From the NCBI GenBank assembly GCA_026985075.1, contig JALSQX010000001.1:34025-98024 (forward strand): a stretch of DNA of 64,000 bases, in the 5' to 3' direction. Under the pieces are notes generated by a model. It was not told the DNA's origin. It searched no databases and saw only the letters and a program-made list of their open reading frames with translations. The translations under genes were made by a program, and so were the position numbers. Position 1 is the stretch's first letter. Each line of letters opens with the position of its first letter. Positions 40,279-50,088 of the stretch are shown piece after piece. The DNA comes from Blastocatellia bacterium. Lineage in GTDB: Bacteria; Acidobacteriota; Blastocatellia; HR10; J050.

Positions 40279-40905
40279 TCAGTACGCCGTCGACTTCTCC
40301 GCGTATTTGACCGAGCACCCGTAAGGTTTGCTCTGGGAGATGCTCACCGGCTTGCCGGTCAGCAATTCATCGAGCGCTCGCTCCACGTAGTTGAGAGCGC
40401 CGCCATTTTTTGTCCCCCGGGGATCATCATCGATTCCGCCCCGGTAGACGAGCTTGCCCGATGTGTCAATGATGAACATGTGAGGCGTGGTCTTAGCCCC
40501 GTAGAGGCGTCCTACGCGACCAGCATGATCGTCGAGAATGGGATAGGGGAGCTTATATTTTTCGATCCATCGGCGATTATCTTCTTTATCCATGTAGTGC
40601 GTGCTATTGATAGCCAGCCAGACGACGCCTTTGGACTGGTATTTCTCGGCCAATCGCTTCATCGTTCCAGCCCGATAGTGTCGTTGTACGAAAGGACAAT
40701 CTGGATTCACCCATTCCAGAACGACGATTTTCCCGGCAAAATCCGAGAGGCTGACGGGCCGACCGTTTTGATCCTCCAATGTGAAAGTGGGAGCCGGAGC
40801 GCCTACGGTGGCGCGCTCGCCCCTATCGCCCGCCAGCGCGTTCATGGCCCACGTGGTGGCGACCAGCGTCCAGATGGCGAGTCCAACGATGGGTTTTCTT
40901 TTCAT
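40279..40905 (-). CDS. redoxin/AhpC-TSA-like secreted thiol protein
   Basis: FTLEDQNGRPVSLSDFAGKIVVLEWVNPDCPFVQRHY; TTPHMFIIDTSGKLVYRGGIDD; C-terminal PYGCSVKYA. Confidence 0.87.
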   Translation of the reverse strand: MKRKPIVGLAIWTLVATTWAMNALAGDRGERATVGAPAPTFTLEDQNGRPVSLSDFAGKIVVLEWVNPDCPFVQRHYRAGTMKRLAEKYQSKGVVWLAINSTHYMDKEDNRRWIEKYKLPYPILDDHAGRVGRLYGAKTTPHMFIIDTSGKLVYRGGIDDDPRGTKNGGALNYVERALDELLTGKPVSISQSKPYGCSVKYAEKSTAY

Positions 40906-41846
40906 GGCATCCTCCTCTTTGTCGAAGATGTCGTTCCAGAGACGGCTTCAGCGCGCAAAGGGATAGGGATAGTGATCCCCATGCGGTGACCGTTGGGCGT
41001 GCGGTAGACGACCAGTCCCCAGAAAGATTCCGGGAGCGTTCGCTCGGGCAGGATGGAGACGTGGAAAGCGATCTCCGTGCGACGACCTTGGGATCGAATC
41101 GTCGCCGGTGTGACCGATAGAGCGGGATCAGCGGCGGGGAACCATTCAATTTCTGCCGGTGCGGATGTCCAATCGAGAGTGAGAGTGATCCGGGTCGCTG
41201 TCTCGCTCCGGGAGAATCCGCCTTCGATGTGGAGGCGTCCAAGATGTTCATCTTCGGTGATTGGCCGTGGTAGGCGGGAGCGCCAGGCGGTGAACAACGC
41301 CGTGTGCGGAGAAGAGCGCGATCGACCGACAGGGAGTTCCAATCGCAACGCCGTCTGGCCGGGGATGCAGATTTTTCGGCAGCACAGCCAACCGGCGCGC
41401 GCCCGCAGCTCAACGGTCGATCCGGGATGGAGATCGTCGGGAGCTCTCACCGTGGCCATCAGAAGTACGCGGTTCGTATAACCATAGGTGATGATGCTTC
41501 CCGGTTCAATGAACTTCTCCGGCAATGGCCATTGAAGCTTGCCGAGCTGGAATCCTTCAGGCGGGGCAAATGTCACGGTGGTAGCCAGACCGGCATCGCC
41601 CGGATTCTGCCAATAGATGTGCCAGCCCGGTTGGATGTCGAACAGTACACCGAGAGTGAACGTCTGCCCGGGATGAATCCCGCTCACGTCGGCCAGGAGT
41701 TGAGCTTTGACTGGATGGTCATTCGGGACGTCGCCGAGGTGATACTCGTCCCCCGATGCTGGGACTTCCATGTTGACCGGATGCTCATTCAGCACCCCGG
41801 CCAGGACGGCCAACGTCATACCGAAGACGGCAAAACTGCTCTTCAT
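40902..41846 (-). CDS. DsbD N-terminal-domain-like secreted protein
   Basis: FTLGVLFDIQPGWHIYWQNPGDAGLATTVTFAPPEGF; GWLCCRKICIPG; ATGA overlap with redoxin gene. Confidence 0.82.
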   Translation of the reverse strand: MKSSFAVFGMTLAVLAGVLNEHPVNMEVPASGDEYHLGDVPNDHPVKAQLLADVSGIHPGQTFTLGVLFDIQPGWHIYWQNPGDAGLATTVTFAPPEGFQLGKLQWPLPEKFIEPGSIITYGYTNRVLLMATVRAPDDLHPGSTVELRARAGWLCCRKICIPGQTALRLELPVGRSRSSPHTALFTAWRSRLPRPITEDEHLGRLHIEGGFSRSETATRITLTLDWTSAPAEIEWFPAADPALSVTPATIRSQGRRTEIAFHVSILPERTLPESFWGLVVYRTPNGHRMGITIPIPLRAEAVSGTTSSTKRRMP

Positions 41847-42663
41847 GGTCGTCTCATCTGCTGCCCTCGACTCACGTGCACTGTCAGTGAGAGTATACGA
41901 CCATCGGTGCGCGATTGTCATCCACAGCCTTGTAAAAAAAGGTAAAGCGCGTTCGTATGCCACTGGCATCTTTTACGATCATGAAATCCTGGAAGAAGCT
42001 ATTTCATCAGGGATCACACTGAAAGCCGGAGGGTACGGCACCGTTTTTCTGACAGTCGCTGGAGCGGCCGGCTCTGAGCTTCTGACCGATGACCGGCTCC
42101 AGCATATAAATGCGCTCAAGCGAGGATTGAAATCTCATTTGCTGCGTGAGATGGTTGAAGCGCCCTCTTGAAAAACATTGCTCGTCAAAGGGGCTTCACC
42201 AGACCCGGCGCGCTACGATGGGGATGTACGCGTTCTCAATCGTGACGTATATTGACGAGAAGGCGGCCCGGAATGTAGCTGGAGAGCCGAATCGGGAGCC
42301 TGTGCGTTTCCACACGTCACCTGAGACCACTGAGCAATGGGCTAAGTAAGGCCTGATCCGAATCCAGTAAGAAATGCCCCGAACTGCCATACCATGGGAT
42401 TATGTGCGAGATGTTGTTAGTGAGGAAGATCTAGCGTAAGTGGCCTGAGACCTGGGATGGTTGTCTCGGTTCGGAAGGGTGGACTCCTCATTCTGGATGA
42501 GATTCTGTCCCGTTCATGGGGCTACTACAAGGAACGAGCATGCGGTCACTCGAGATGTCCTCATAGGCCACTTCTTCGAGGAGATCATGAAGCTCGCTCC
42601 CCCCTTGGTCCCGGCGATTCATTTTCGAGGAGGTTCAGGCATGGGCTGGGGAAAAATGCAGGT

Positions 42664-42711
42664 GCCTGACGACGACGGGTCGAGCCCGGTAACAACCCAT
42701 CGCCGTCAGGC
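42664..42711 (+). other. hairpin, candidate structured RNA element
   Basis: GCCTGACG...GGGT...ACCC...CGTCAGGC two-helix hairpin with symmetric internal loop, in an ORF-poor gap. Confidence 0.45.
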
Positions 42712-43282
42712 GTGAAACATTCAATGGCCGATGTCTCGCCTCTGGTCATCCATTTTTCGTTTTACCTGCATCCGCCATTGGATATTGCAAGCATTGTGCC
42801 AAACAGAGGCGCAACACTCGAGAGAAGGAGAGGCCAGCTCTATCTCATTGATGGACAATGCCCTCTGTCCAAGCCCATAGCGCGCGCTCAGGCTCTCGCG
42901 GTCGAGAGAGAGACGTCGGGCGAGAGCGACAGGTAAAGCTTGTTTCAGAGAGAGGCTCGCTTGGAGACAGGAGCGAAGCGAAAGCCCGTGGCGGTAAGTG
43001 GGAACACGAAAGGACGTTATGCGAGTGGGGGTGATCCTGACGCCTGTCTTCGATCGGCGACAGAGGGGAGCGCCAGTCACCCGGCGATGAGCCATGAGAG
43101 CGACCTTTCATTGATGGCTCGTTGTGCATCGTTGGTCAGGCGTCACCAAATTGACGATTTCCTCTCCTGGTCGCTCATGGCCATTGTAGCCAGGGGACAT
43201 CGATCGGCTCGGTGTTCATTCCGGCGTGCTGGTGAGGAGCTGGAATTACCTTTAAGACTCACGCTCAGGCTCATAGCGCGAG

Positions 43283-43326
43283 GAGCGTCACGATCCCCGG
43301 AGGCGAACTCCGGGGCCTTCATGGAG
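43283..43326 (+). repeat. dispersed imperfect-palindrome element
   Basis: gagcgtcacgatccccggaggcgaactccggggccttcatgg. Confidence 0.8.
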
Positions 43327-43410
43327 TGCGGAATGTCGGTCAAGTAGCCCGGCGAGCGTCAAGCAACATGTTCCAATACGACCATATTGATATTTTGGTC
43401 AATAGAAGAC

Positions 43411-43452
43411 TGAGGCTCGCACCCTGAAGACTTGCTCAAGGTGCGAGCCTCA
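43411..43452. other. perfect 13-bp inverted repeat/hairpin
   Basis: TGAGGCTCGCACC-N16-GGTGCGAGCCTCA. Confidence 0.85.
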
Positions 43453-44150
43453 TGGTGAGTGGGGCCTGAGGGGTCTCATGAAGAACTGAGGAGGGTCGGG
43501 AGCTTATGAGGGAATGTGGGCATGAGTCCAGGAAACCATCGACTCCATATGAGCGTGCCTCGCTCAGTCGCTCCTCCCCGTTCCTGGTGCCTCTGTTGCG
43601 CTCGCCTTACCTGTTTTCGCTCGCCTCGTCTCATATTGCTCGTCCTCACGCCGGACAAGGGTGCAATTGGCGTGCCATACTGACCGATCTATCAGTGAAG
43701 TGATCCGCTGGCCGCGCAACATGTTCAACTTGAAAGGGATCATCGACTTCATCAGAGACTGTCAGATGATCGTCTCTTCTCGTCTCTCCTGAACGACATC
43801 GCGGGCAGGAGCGAACTCGTCACCGTCGGCAGTCCGCCTCGATGATCCGGGCATATCGGCTAATTCCCCGTTTCGCAAGGAGATGTCACGTAATCGCTGA
43901 GAAGGGGACTGTTTCTCTTCAGCGACACCCTCGAGGCTGTTCTCTGGACGGGGAGTCTTTCAGAACCATCGCGGCTCTCTCATGACGCTGAGCTATACGA
44001 TTCACGCCTTCGTCATCGAAGGTCTCTCGATGGATTTCCCCGTCCGTGGCGTACGGACCATCAGGCTGATCGCACTCCGTTGCGCGTCTCATGGCCCTGG
44101 CCTATACTTCTGTGGCCATTCGAACGGCCTTTGGCGCGATGAGAACGTTT

Positions 44151-44291
44151 ATGGGCAGTCAATCGCACGATGAGCGACCGCCTCTGTTTCGTACCTGGGG
44201 GCAGCTCTATGCCGCCGTGTTGATTTTTCTCTTTCTGATCATTGTGCTCCTTTACCTGTTCACCATCGCCTTTGACGAGGTATCAGCATGA
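44151..44291 (+). CDS. 46-aa single-TM protein, likely accessory to the downstream symporter
   Basis: MGSQSHDERPPLFRTWGQLYAAVLIFLFLIIVLLYLFTIAFDEVSA; ATGA overlap with symporter. Confidence 0.65.
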   Translation: MGSQSHDERPPLFRTWGQLYAAVLIFLFLIIVLLYLFTIAFDEVSA

Positions 44292-45961
44292 GGGTGCTCG
44301 ACTGGATCGTCTTCGTCGTTTACCTGGGCTATGTCATCTATCTCGGTGCTCGCAAAGGGAAAGGCAGTCGAGACACGCGCGATTACTTCCTCGCCAATCG
44401 TACGCTTCCCTGGTGGGCTATTGGCCTCTCGGTAATGGCCACGCAGGCCAGCGCCATCACGTTCATCGGCACGACCGGTCAGGCTTATGTCGATGGGATG
44501 CGCTTTGTGCAATTCTACTTCGGATTGCCCGTGGCCATGGTCATTCTCTGTGCCACGCTCGTGCCCTTCTTCTATCGCGCCAACGTGTATACGGCATATG
44601 AATATTTGGAACGGCGATTCGATGCTCGAACGCGGCTGCTGGCCAGCCTGCTCTTTCTCGTCTCGCGCGGCCTGGCGCTCGGCGTGGTCATCTACGCGCC
44701 TTCGGTGGTCCTCTCGCTCATCCTCGGGTGGGATATGAAACTGACCATCCTGGTGATGGCCGTGACAGCGACGACGTACACCGTCCTGGGAGGCATCCGA
44801 GCGGTCATCTGGACGGATGTCCAGCAAATGCTATTGATCTTCGTCGGCATGATTCTCTGTCTCCTCATCATGATCTGGGAACTGCCGGGCGATGTGACGG
44901 TGATTGATGCCCTGTATCTGGCGGGGACCACGGGGCGGTTGCGGGCGATTGATTTCTCCCTGGACGTGCACAATGAATTCACCTTCTGGTCCGGTCTCAT
45001 TGCCGGTTCCTTCCTCATGTTGTCATATTTCGGCTGCGATCAAAGCCAGGTACAGCGGTATCTGACCGGCCGGTCGCTCCGGGAGAGTCGCCTCTCGCTC
45101 ATCTTCAATGCATTTCTTAAGGTCCCCATGCAGTTTTTCATTCTGTTGATCGGCGTCATGCTGTTCGTCTTCTATCACTTCGAGAAACCTCCTTTGGCGT
45201 TTGACCAGCAGGGCGTTCAATACATCCAGACGAGCGCGTACCGTCAACAGTATCGCGCCTTGCATGTTGAATATGATCGGCTGTTCGAAGCGCGCCAGCG
45301 GGCGGCGCGCGCCTTCATTGCGGCTCGACGCGAGGGTGATCGAGAACGTCTGGCCGAGGCCACAGCGACTTATCAGGCGATGAACGCCCGTCTGGAGGAG
45401 ATTCGACGCCAAAGCGCGCAGCTCATCAGTCGAGCGAGTGGAAAGACCTATAACGACACCAACTACATCTTCCCCACCTTCGTCATCCGGTACGTTCCTC
45501 TGGGATTCGTCGGACTGATCATCTCGGCCATTTTCGCCGCCGCCATGTCCAGCATTGACTCGGAGTTGAACTCTCTGTCCACGGCCACGGTCATCGATAT
45601 CTATCGTCGTCACCTCAAGCCCCAGGCTGACGAGCATCATTATTTGCTCGTCTCGCGCATAGCGACGGCACTCTGGGGGGTGATCGCTGCTCTGTTCGCC
45701 CTCTACGCTGGTGCGCTCGGTTCGGTCATCGTCGCCGTCAACAAAATCGGCTCCTATTTCTATGGCTCGCTGCTCGGCGTGTTCGTCTTGGCCATTGGGG
45801 TCAAACGCGCTACCGGTCGTGGAGCATTCTGGGGGTTGCTGGCGGGCATGGCATCGGTTTATCTGGCCAGTCGCCTGACCGAGATCGCATTCCTCTGGTT
45901 CAATATCCTGGGATGTGGCGTCGTCGTGTTGGTCGGATATCTGTTGAGCTTGAAGCGGTGA
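44288..45961 (+). CDS. sodium:solute symporter family transporter
   Basis: DYFLANRTLPWWAIGLSVMATQASAITFIGTTGQAY; AAAMSSIDSELNSLSTATVIDIY. Confidence 0.93.
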   Translation: MRVLDWIVFVVYLGYVIYLGARKGKGSRDTRDYFLANRTLPWWAIGLSVMATQASAITFIGTTGQAYVDGMRFVQFYFGLPVAMVILCATLVPFFYRANVYTAYEYLERRFDARTRLLASLLFLVSRGLALGVVIYAPSVVLSLILGWDMKLTILVMAVTATTYTVLGGIRAVIWTDVQQMLLIFVGMILCLLIMIWELPGDVTVIDALYLAGTTGRLRAIDFSLDVHNEFTFWSGLIAGSFLMLSYFGCDQSQVQRYLTGRSLRESRLSLIFNAFLKVPMQFFILLIGVMLFVFYHFEKPPLAFDQQGVQYIQTSAYRQQYRALHVEYDRLFEARQRAARAFIAARREGDRERLAEATATYQAMNARLEEIRRQSAQLISRASGKTYNDTNYIFPTFVIRYVPLGFVGLIISAIFAAAMSSIDSELNSLSTATVIDIYRRHLKPQADEHHYLLVSRIATALWGVIAALFALYAGALGSVIVAVNKIGSYFYGSLLGVFVLAIGVKRATGRGAFWGLLAGMASVYLASRLTEIAFLWFNILGCGVVVLVGYLLSLKR

Positions 45962-46003
45962 GCTTGTCGGGCACCGCTCTTCCGATGGCCCAGACCTCAC
46001 CCT

Positions 46004-48715
46004 TCACGGTTTGTTCCTGGTCGCCGGTAGGCTGATCAAGTTGGCGAACAGACGATACGCGCCCGGGACGCCGGCCGGGAGTTGCCTGAACCAGGCATAG
46101 GCCGTGTAGATGTAGAGTCCTTTGCCATATTCGGCTTCCAACCAGCCGCCGAGTTTAGGGGATTCTCCCGGATCATGACCCGAGAGGAGTGGCCGGTAAT
46201 GCGGGTCCCATTCGCTCCAGAAATAGAGGCCGCGCTCCTGAACCCAGCCTTCGAAATCGGCAGCGGTGATCTTATTCGGTCGGTTGAACACCGGGTGATC
46301 GGGGATCAGCATCTTCACCGGCGATTCCTCCACAGTGATGCGCTCATTGCCTCTCATGCTCGCCGGATAGGGCGCGTAGTCGGCTGGATTCCAGCTTCGT
46401 GCCGTGTTGTACTGAACGATGAACACGCCACCGTTCTTGACGTATTCCAGGAGTCGCTGATTGTGCGTCTTCAGGTCGTCGCGAAATACATAGGCGCGCA
46501 CGCCGGCGATGATGCAATCGAATCGACTCAGGTCGCCGAAGGCGAGATCATCTTCGTCGAGCAACTCGACGTGAACGCCGAGCTGCTTCAGTGCCTCCGG
46601 GATTTCATCTTGTGTGCCCAGAATGTAACCTATGTTCAGATCAGGGGCCACTTTCACGTCGAATAGTTCTACGCGACTCTCAGCCGGATGATAGAGATGG
46701 CGCGTCCAGATGCCCGGGTAGGAGATGACCTGGTACCAGGACGTGTATTCCCGACCATCGAGGCGAGCCACTGCTCGAACGCGCTGCTGTTGGTTGCTCA
46801 GCCCGCCAGGAATGGTGACGCGGAAAGCGAGCGTGGCGATCTCCGATTTGCGCGCACAGCGGAAAGAGGCCACCGAGGGCGTCACGCGCCACCCCGTGGG
46901 CACGTCCAGCTCGATGGTTCCTTCGGCCGGGCCGGGCACGTTACTGAGGATGGTGACGCGAAACTCGTGCACCTGGCGCTCGGGCGAGAGGGGGACGATG
47001 GCGATCTGGGGCTCGAGTTTGACCGACAGGGCGGGTACGACCTGCACGTCACGAAACTCGACGCCTCTCAGGCGATCGCGATGAACAGCGCGCGCCGGTT
47101 CGGTGATCTCAAAGTCGACGCCGAACGCGCGGCAGACGGCACGCGCGACGACTTCAGGTGGAGCAAACGGGAGCGTATGATATGTCTCCGAGCGCAGCTC
47201 GTAGCGATTCTCTCGCCAGGATCGACGAAACCAATAAGGTTGCGTGAACGGCGCATCATCGGCCACGCGCACGGAAAAATGCATCACTGTCTGATCGCCA
47301 CCCTTCAGTTGAGACACCCTGCCTGAAGAGCGGTTCACCGTCCAGTTAGGCGGGACCGTAAGGTGCACGTCCTCAAGATCGATGGGAACGGGGCCCCGGT
47401 TGTAGATGCCGACGGTGACGTCGAAGGTTTGACCGGGAATGACGGTTTCATCCTCGGCGCGCGCTTCCAGTTCGATGTTGAGCGCTTTTTGTGCGGCATT
47501 GAGAAAATCGCGCTCCTTATGCCGGAGCACGAAGAGGAGTTCATAGCGAGCGTCATCGCCCAGCGGACTGGCCTTCACGCTGCGGATGAGCTGCCGCAGT
47601 CGATTCAACCCCGCCAAGATGGACGGCGCCACCGCCTCAGGGTGATGAGGATCGAACGCGGCCAGCGCGGTCTCAACATGGTGCTGAATCTCGGCCAGCG
47701 CCGAGCGCAATGGAGACCAGCGGGCCGCTTCCTCGCCGGCTCGGGCGGCAATGCCCGTGATGCTGGTGTCGATCCCATCGAACAGGCTCGATTCGTGAGC
47801 GGACACGGGAATGACGTGATCGATGATGCTCAACGTCGCTTTCACCGATCCTTTCCGGGGGAGGATCGCGCCCAGCCCTTGTGAACGATGCTGACGATGA
47901 CCGGCCATGCCGATCTCGTGATAAGAGCGACCGAGGATGGGGTCCAATCGACCGACATCAATCATCACATTCCATGGCTCGGTCGAGCGACCGAAGAAAC
48001 GAAAATTATCCTGATAGAGTTTCTTCGCCTGCCAGGGGCGCAAACCGGCCGCCATCTGCTCCGGAAACCGATGCGGATCGGCGGCTGCACGATAGGCCCG
48101 ACGCGTCAGGATGCCCGCCGCCTGATGATGACCGTGTCGGTCGCGCGGCGTGCCGTAGAATCGCGAGATGATGATGTCCGGGCGCTCCTGGCGAATGACG
48201 CGGACGAAGTCGGCCAGGATCTCTTCCTCGCCCCATTTGGTCAACGTCTCTTCCGCCGTTTTCGAGTAGCCGAATTCGTAAGCTCGTGTGAACCGTTGTT
48301 CGACGCCCGTGTAGGCATCGGCAGCCAGTAATTCGCCGGTGCGGAGCAGGCCCATGGCTTCGTCCTTCTCCGGTCCGATGAGATTCTGTCCCCCTTCGCC
48401 GCGCGTGGTCGTCAGAAGAACGGTGCGCGCGTGGGCGCCCCGGCTCAAATAGGTCAGCAAACTACTGTCTTCATCATCTGGATGGGCCGTGGTATAGAGG
48501 ACGCTGGCCACGACCGGAAGTCGCTCCAGCGCCTGCAGGAGTCCGGTGATCCCTCGATCCAGATCGAGCGTCGTCGAGACCGAACGGGAAGGGAAGGAGA
48601 GCAACAGCCAGCAGAGACACAATCCCACCAACCATGGTGCTCTTCGAGCCCTGGCCCGAACGGTCCGATAGCGTCGTGGTCCATTGCTCTGCCGTTTCAT
48701 ATGAGGTACGCTCAT
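46004..48715 (-). CDS. PIG-L/LmbE-family deacetylase with long C-terminal beta-rich region, secreted
   Basis: TTAHPDDEDSSLLTYLSRG; PRDRHGHHQAAG; signal/TM N-terminus. Confidence 0.88.
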   Translation of the reverse strand: MSVPHMKRQSNGPRRYRTVRARARRAPWLVGLCLCWLLLSFPSRSVSTTLDLDRGITGLLQALERLPVVASVLYTTAHPDDEDSSLLTYLSRGAHARTVLLTTTRGEGGQNLIGPEKDEAMGLLRTGELLAADAYTGVEQRFTRAYEFGYSKTAEETLTKWGEEEILADFVRVIRQERPDIIISRFYGTPRDRHGHHQAAGILTRRAYRAAADPHRFPEQMAAGLRPWQAKKLYQDNFRFFGRSTEPWNVMIDVGRLDPILGRSYHEIGMAGHRQHRSQGLGAILPRKGSVKATLSIIDHVIPVSAHESSLFDGIDTSITGIAARAGEEAARWSPLRSALAEIQHHVETALAAFDPHHPEAVAPSILAGLNRLRQLIRSVKASPLGDDARYELLFVLRHKERDFLNAAQKALNIELEARAEDETVIPGQTFDVTVGIYNRGPVPIDLEDVHLTVPPNWTVNRSSGRVSQLKGGDQTVMHFSVRVADDAPFTQPYWFRRSWRENRYELRSETYHTLPFAPPEVVARAVCRAFGVDFEITEPARAVHRDRLRGVEFRDVQVVPALSVKLEPQIAIVPLSPERQVHEFRVTILSNVPGPAEGTIELDVPTGWRVTPSVASFRCARKSEIATLAFRVTIPGGLSNQQQRVRAVARLDGREYTSWYQVISYPGIWTRHLYHPAESRVELFDVKVAPDLNIGYILGTQDEIPEALKQLGVHVELLDEDDLAFGDLSRFDCIIAGVRAYVFRDDLKTHNQRLLEYVKNGGVFIVQYNTARSWNPADYAPYPASMRGNERITVEESPVKMLIPDHPVFNRPNKITAADFEGWVQERGLYFWSEWDPHYRPLLSGHDPGESPKLGGWLEAEYGKGLYIYTAYAWFRQLPAGVPGAYRLFANLISLPATRNKP

Positions 48716-48736
48716 GGGTGCTTTTTCTCGCCCTTG

Positions 48737-48764
48737 ATTCTAAGCCTGCTGAGAGCCATGTCAA
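48737..48764 (-). promoter_or_regulatory. putative promoter TTGACA-N16-TAGAAT for the PIG-L gene
   Basis: Sequence match on minus strand upstream of 48715. Confidence 0.5.
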
Positions 48765-48863
48765 GCGCTGGCGGCAGTGACCATTGTCAAAATTTGTAAA
48801 CGTCTTAAGCGGACTGGACGTCGGCCTTGAAAGTGTCGTATGGTCCATTACCATTTTCGGATC

Positions 48864-50051
48864 ATGGGGCGTCGGAATCTGTTCTATCTGTTTGGGGCTA
48901 CCTTTTTCTCGTATACCACGCTGTGTATGCTCATTCCCACGTTCCCCGCTTACGTCCTGGATCTGGGCGGTAACCCGGCACAGATTGGCATGACCTGGGG
49001 GGCGTTCACGGCGGGCATTTTGACGTTTCGGCCCATCGTCGGTCGGTGGACGGACCGGAAAGGTCGCCGATGGGTCGCTATTCTGGGCACGTTCATCTTT
49101 TTCTTGGCCCCGCTTCTTTACGCCGCATTCCCGTCGATCTCGGTGCTCTATCTCATCCGCTTCTTTCACGGCATCGGATCGGCGGCATTCACCACTGCTT
49201 CGGTCACGTTGGTGACTGACTGCACGACGGTGGAGAATCGGGGACATACACTGGGGTTAATGGGAGCGGCGAACAATCTTGGCTTCGCCATCGGTCCCTG
49301 GCTGGGGAGTCAATTGGTGAGCGCGGGCAGTTACGAGATGATGTTCGTGACCGCCGCCGGATTGGCTCTGGTCAGCTTGCTCGCCGCGTGGCCGATTCGC
49401 GAACTCGTCCGTCCCCTGTCATCTCACAGAGCGGTCAGTTATCCGCGCGCTGTACTCCGTCGGGGCGTGCTCTTCCCCTCGTCGTTGTTGCTCGTAGCGG
49501 CCATCATTCATACCAGCATCATGACCTTCCTGCCCGTCTTTCTGGATGAGCGAGAGCTCATCCGCTCCGGGCCGTATTTTCTCACGCTGGGATTGACGAT
49601 GCTGACGGTGAGGGTTTTCGCCGGACCGCTGTTGAATGCCCGCGCTCATCGATTGGTCATTGCATTGTCCTTGCTCGGGATGATGACGGCCATTTTGATC
49701 ATTGTGCGCACCGTTGATCCTCGATGGTTGCTCATGACGGCCGCCTTGTATGGCGTGGGATTCGCCACCATTCGACCGGTGCTCACTGCTTTCCTGGCGC
49801 GCCATACGCCGGTCAATCTGCGAGGGACGGTATTTTCGTTTTACGAAGGCTCCTATGATCTGGGGATGTCCCTCTCCGGCGTGTTGCTGGGGTTAGTGGC
49901 CAACAGCTTCGATCTCGTCGCCATGTTCTATGTCGTCATCGCCGTCGGGCTCATCGGTCAACTCATCTCCATAGGATTGACGGATGAGGGCGTCCAGGAG
50001 CCCGTCGAACCGGCCGTCATCCTACAAGAAGAACAGAGCATGCGTCAGTAG
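48864..50051 (+). CDS. MFS transporter
   Basis: 12-TM pattern; GRWTDRKGRRWVAILGTF, RFFHGIGSAAFTTASVTLVTD. Confidence 0.9.
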   Translation: MGRRNLFYLFGATFFSYTTLCMLIPTFPAYVLDLGGNPAQIGMTWGAFTAGILTFRPIVGRWTDRKGRRWVAILGTFIFFLAPLLYAAFPSISVLYLIRFFHGIGSAAFTTASVTLVTDCTTVENRGHTLGLMGAANNLGFAIGPWLGSQLVSAGSYEMMFVTAAGLALVSLLAAWPIRELVRPLSSHRAVSYPRAVLRRGVLFPSSLLLVAAIIHTSIMTFLPVFLDERELIRSGPYFLTLGLTMLTVRVFAGPLLNARAHRLVIALSLLGMMTAILIIVRTVDPRWLLMTAALYGVGFATIRPVLTAFLARHTPVNLRGTVFSFYEGSYDLGMSLSGVLLGLVANSFDLVAMFYVVIAVGLIGQLISIGLTDEGVQEPVEPAVILQEEQSMRQ

Positions 50052-50088
50052 GAGACAGGGCCGAGGAGTAACGAGCGCCGCTCGGCCT

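Noticed and set aside
41770-42171. 133-aa plus ORF ending ...LTDDRLQHINALKRGLKSHLLREMVEAPS
   Set aside because: Begins antisense to the DsbD-N gene, no good internal start; only the last part looks protein-like
42296-42711. Possible group II intron domain V, RNase P or 6S RNA
   Set aside because: Key conserved motifs of these RNAs are not present
45023-46000. 325-aa minus-strand ORF
   Set aside because: Antisense to the sodium:solute symporter
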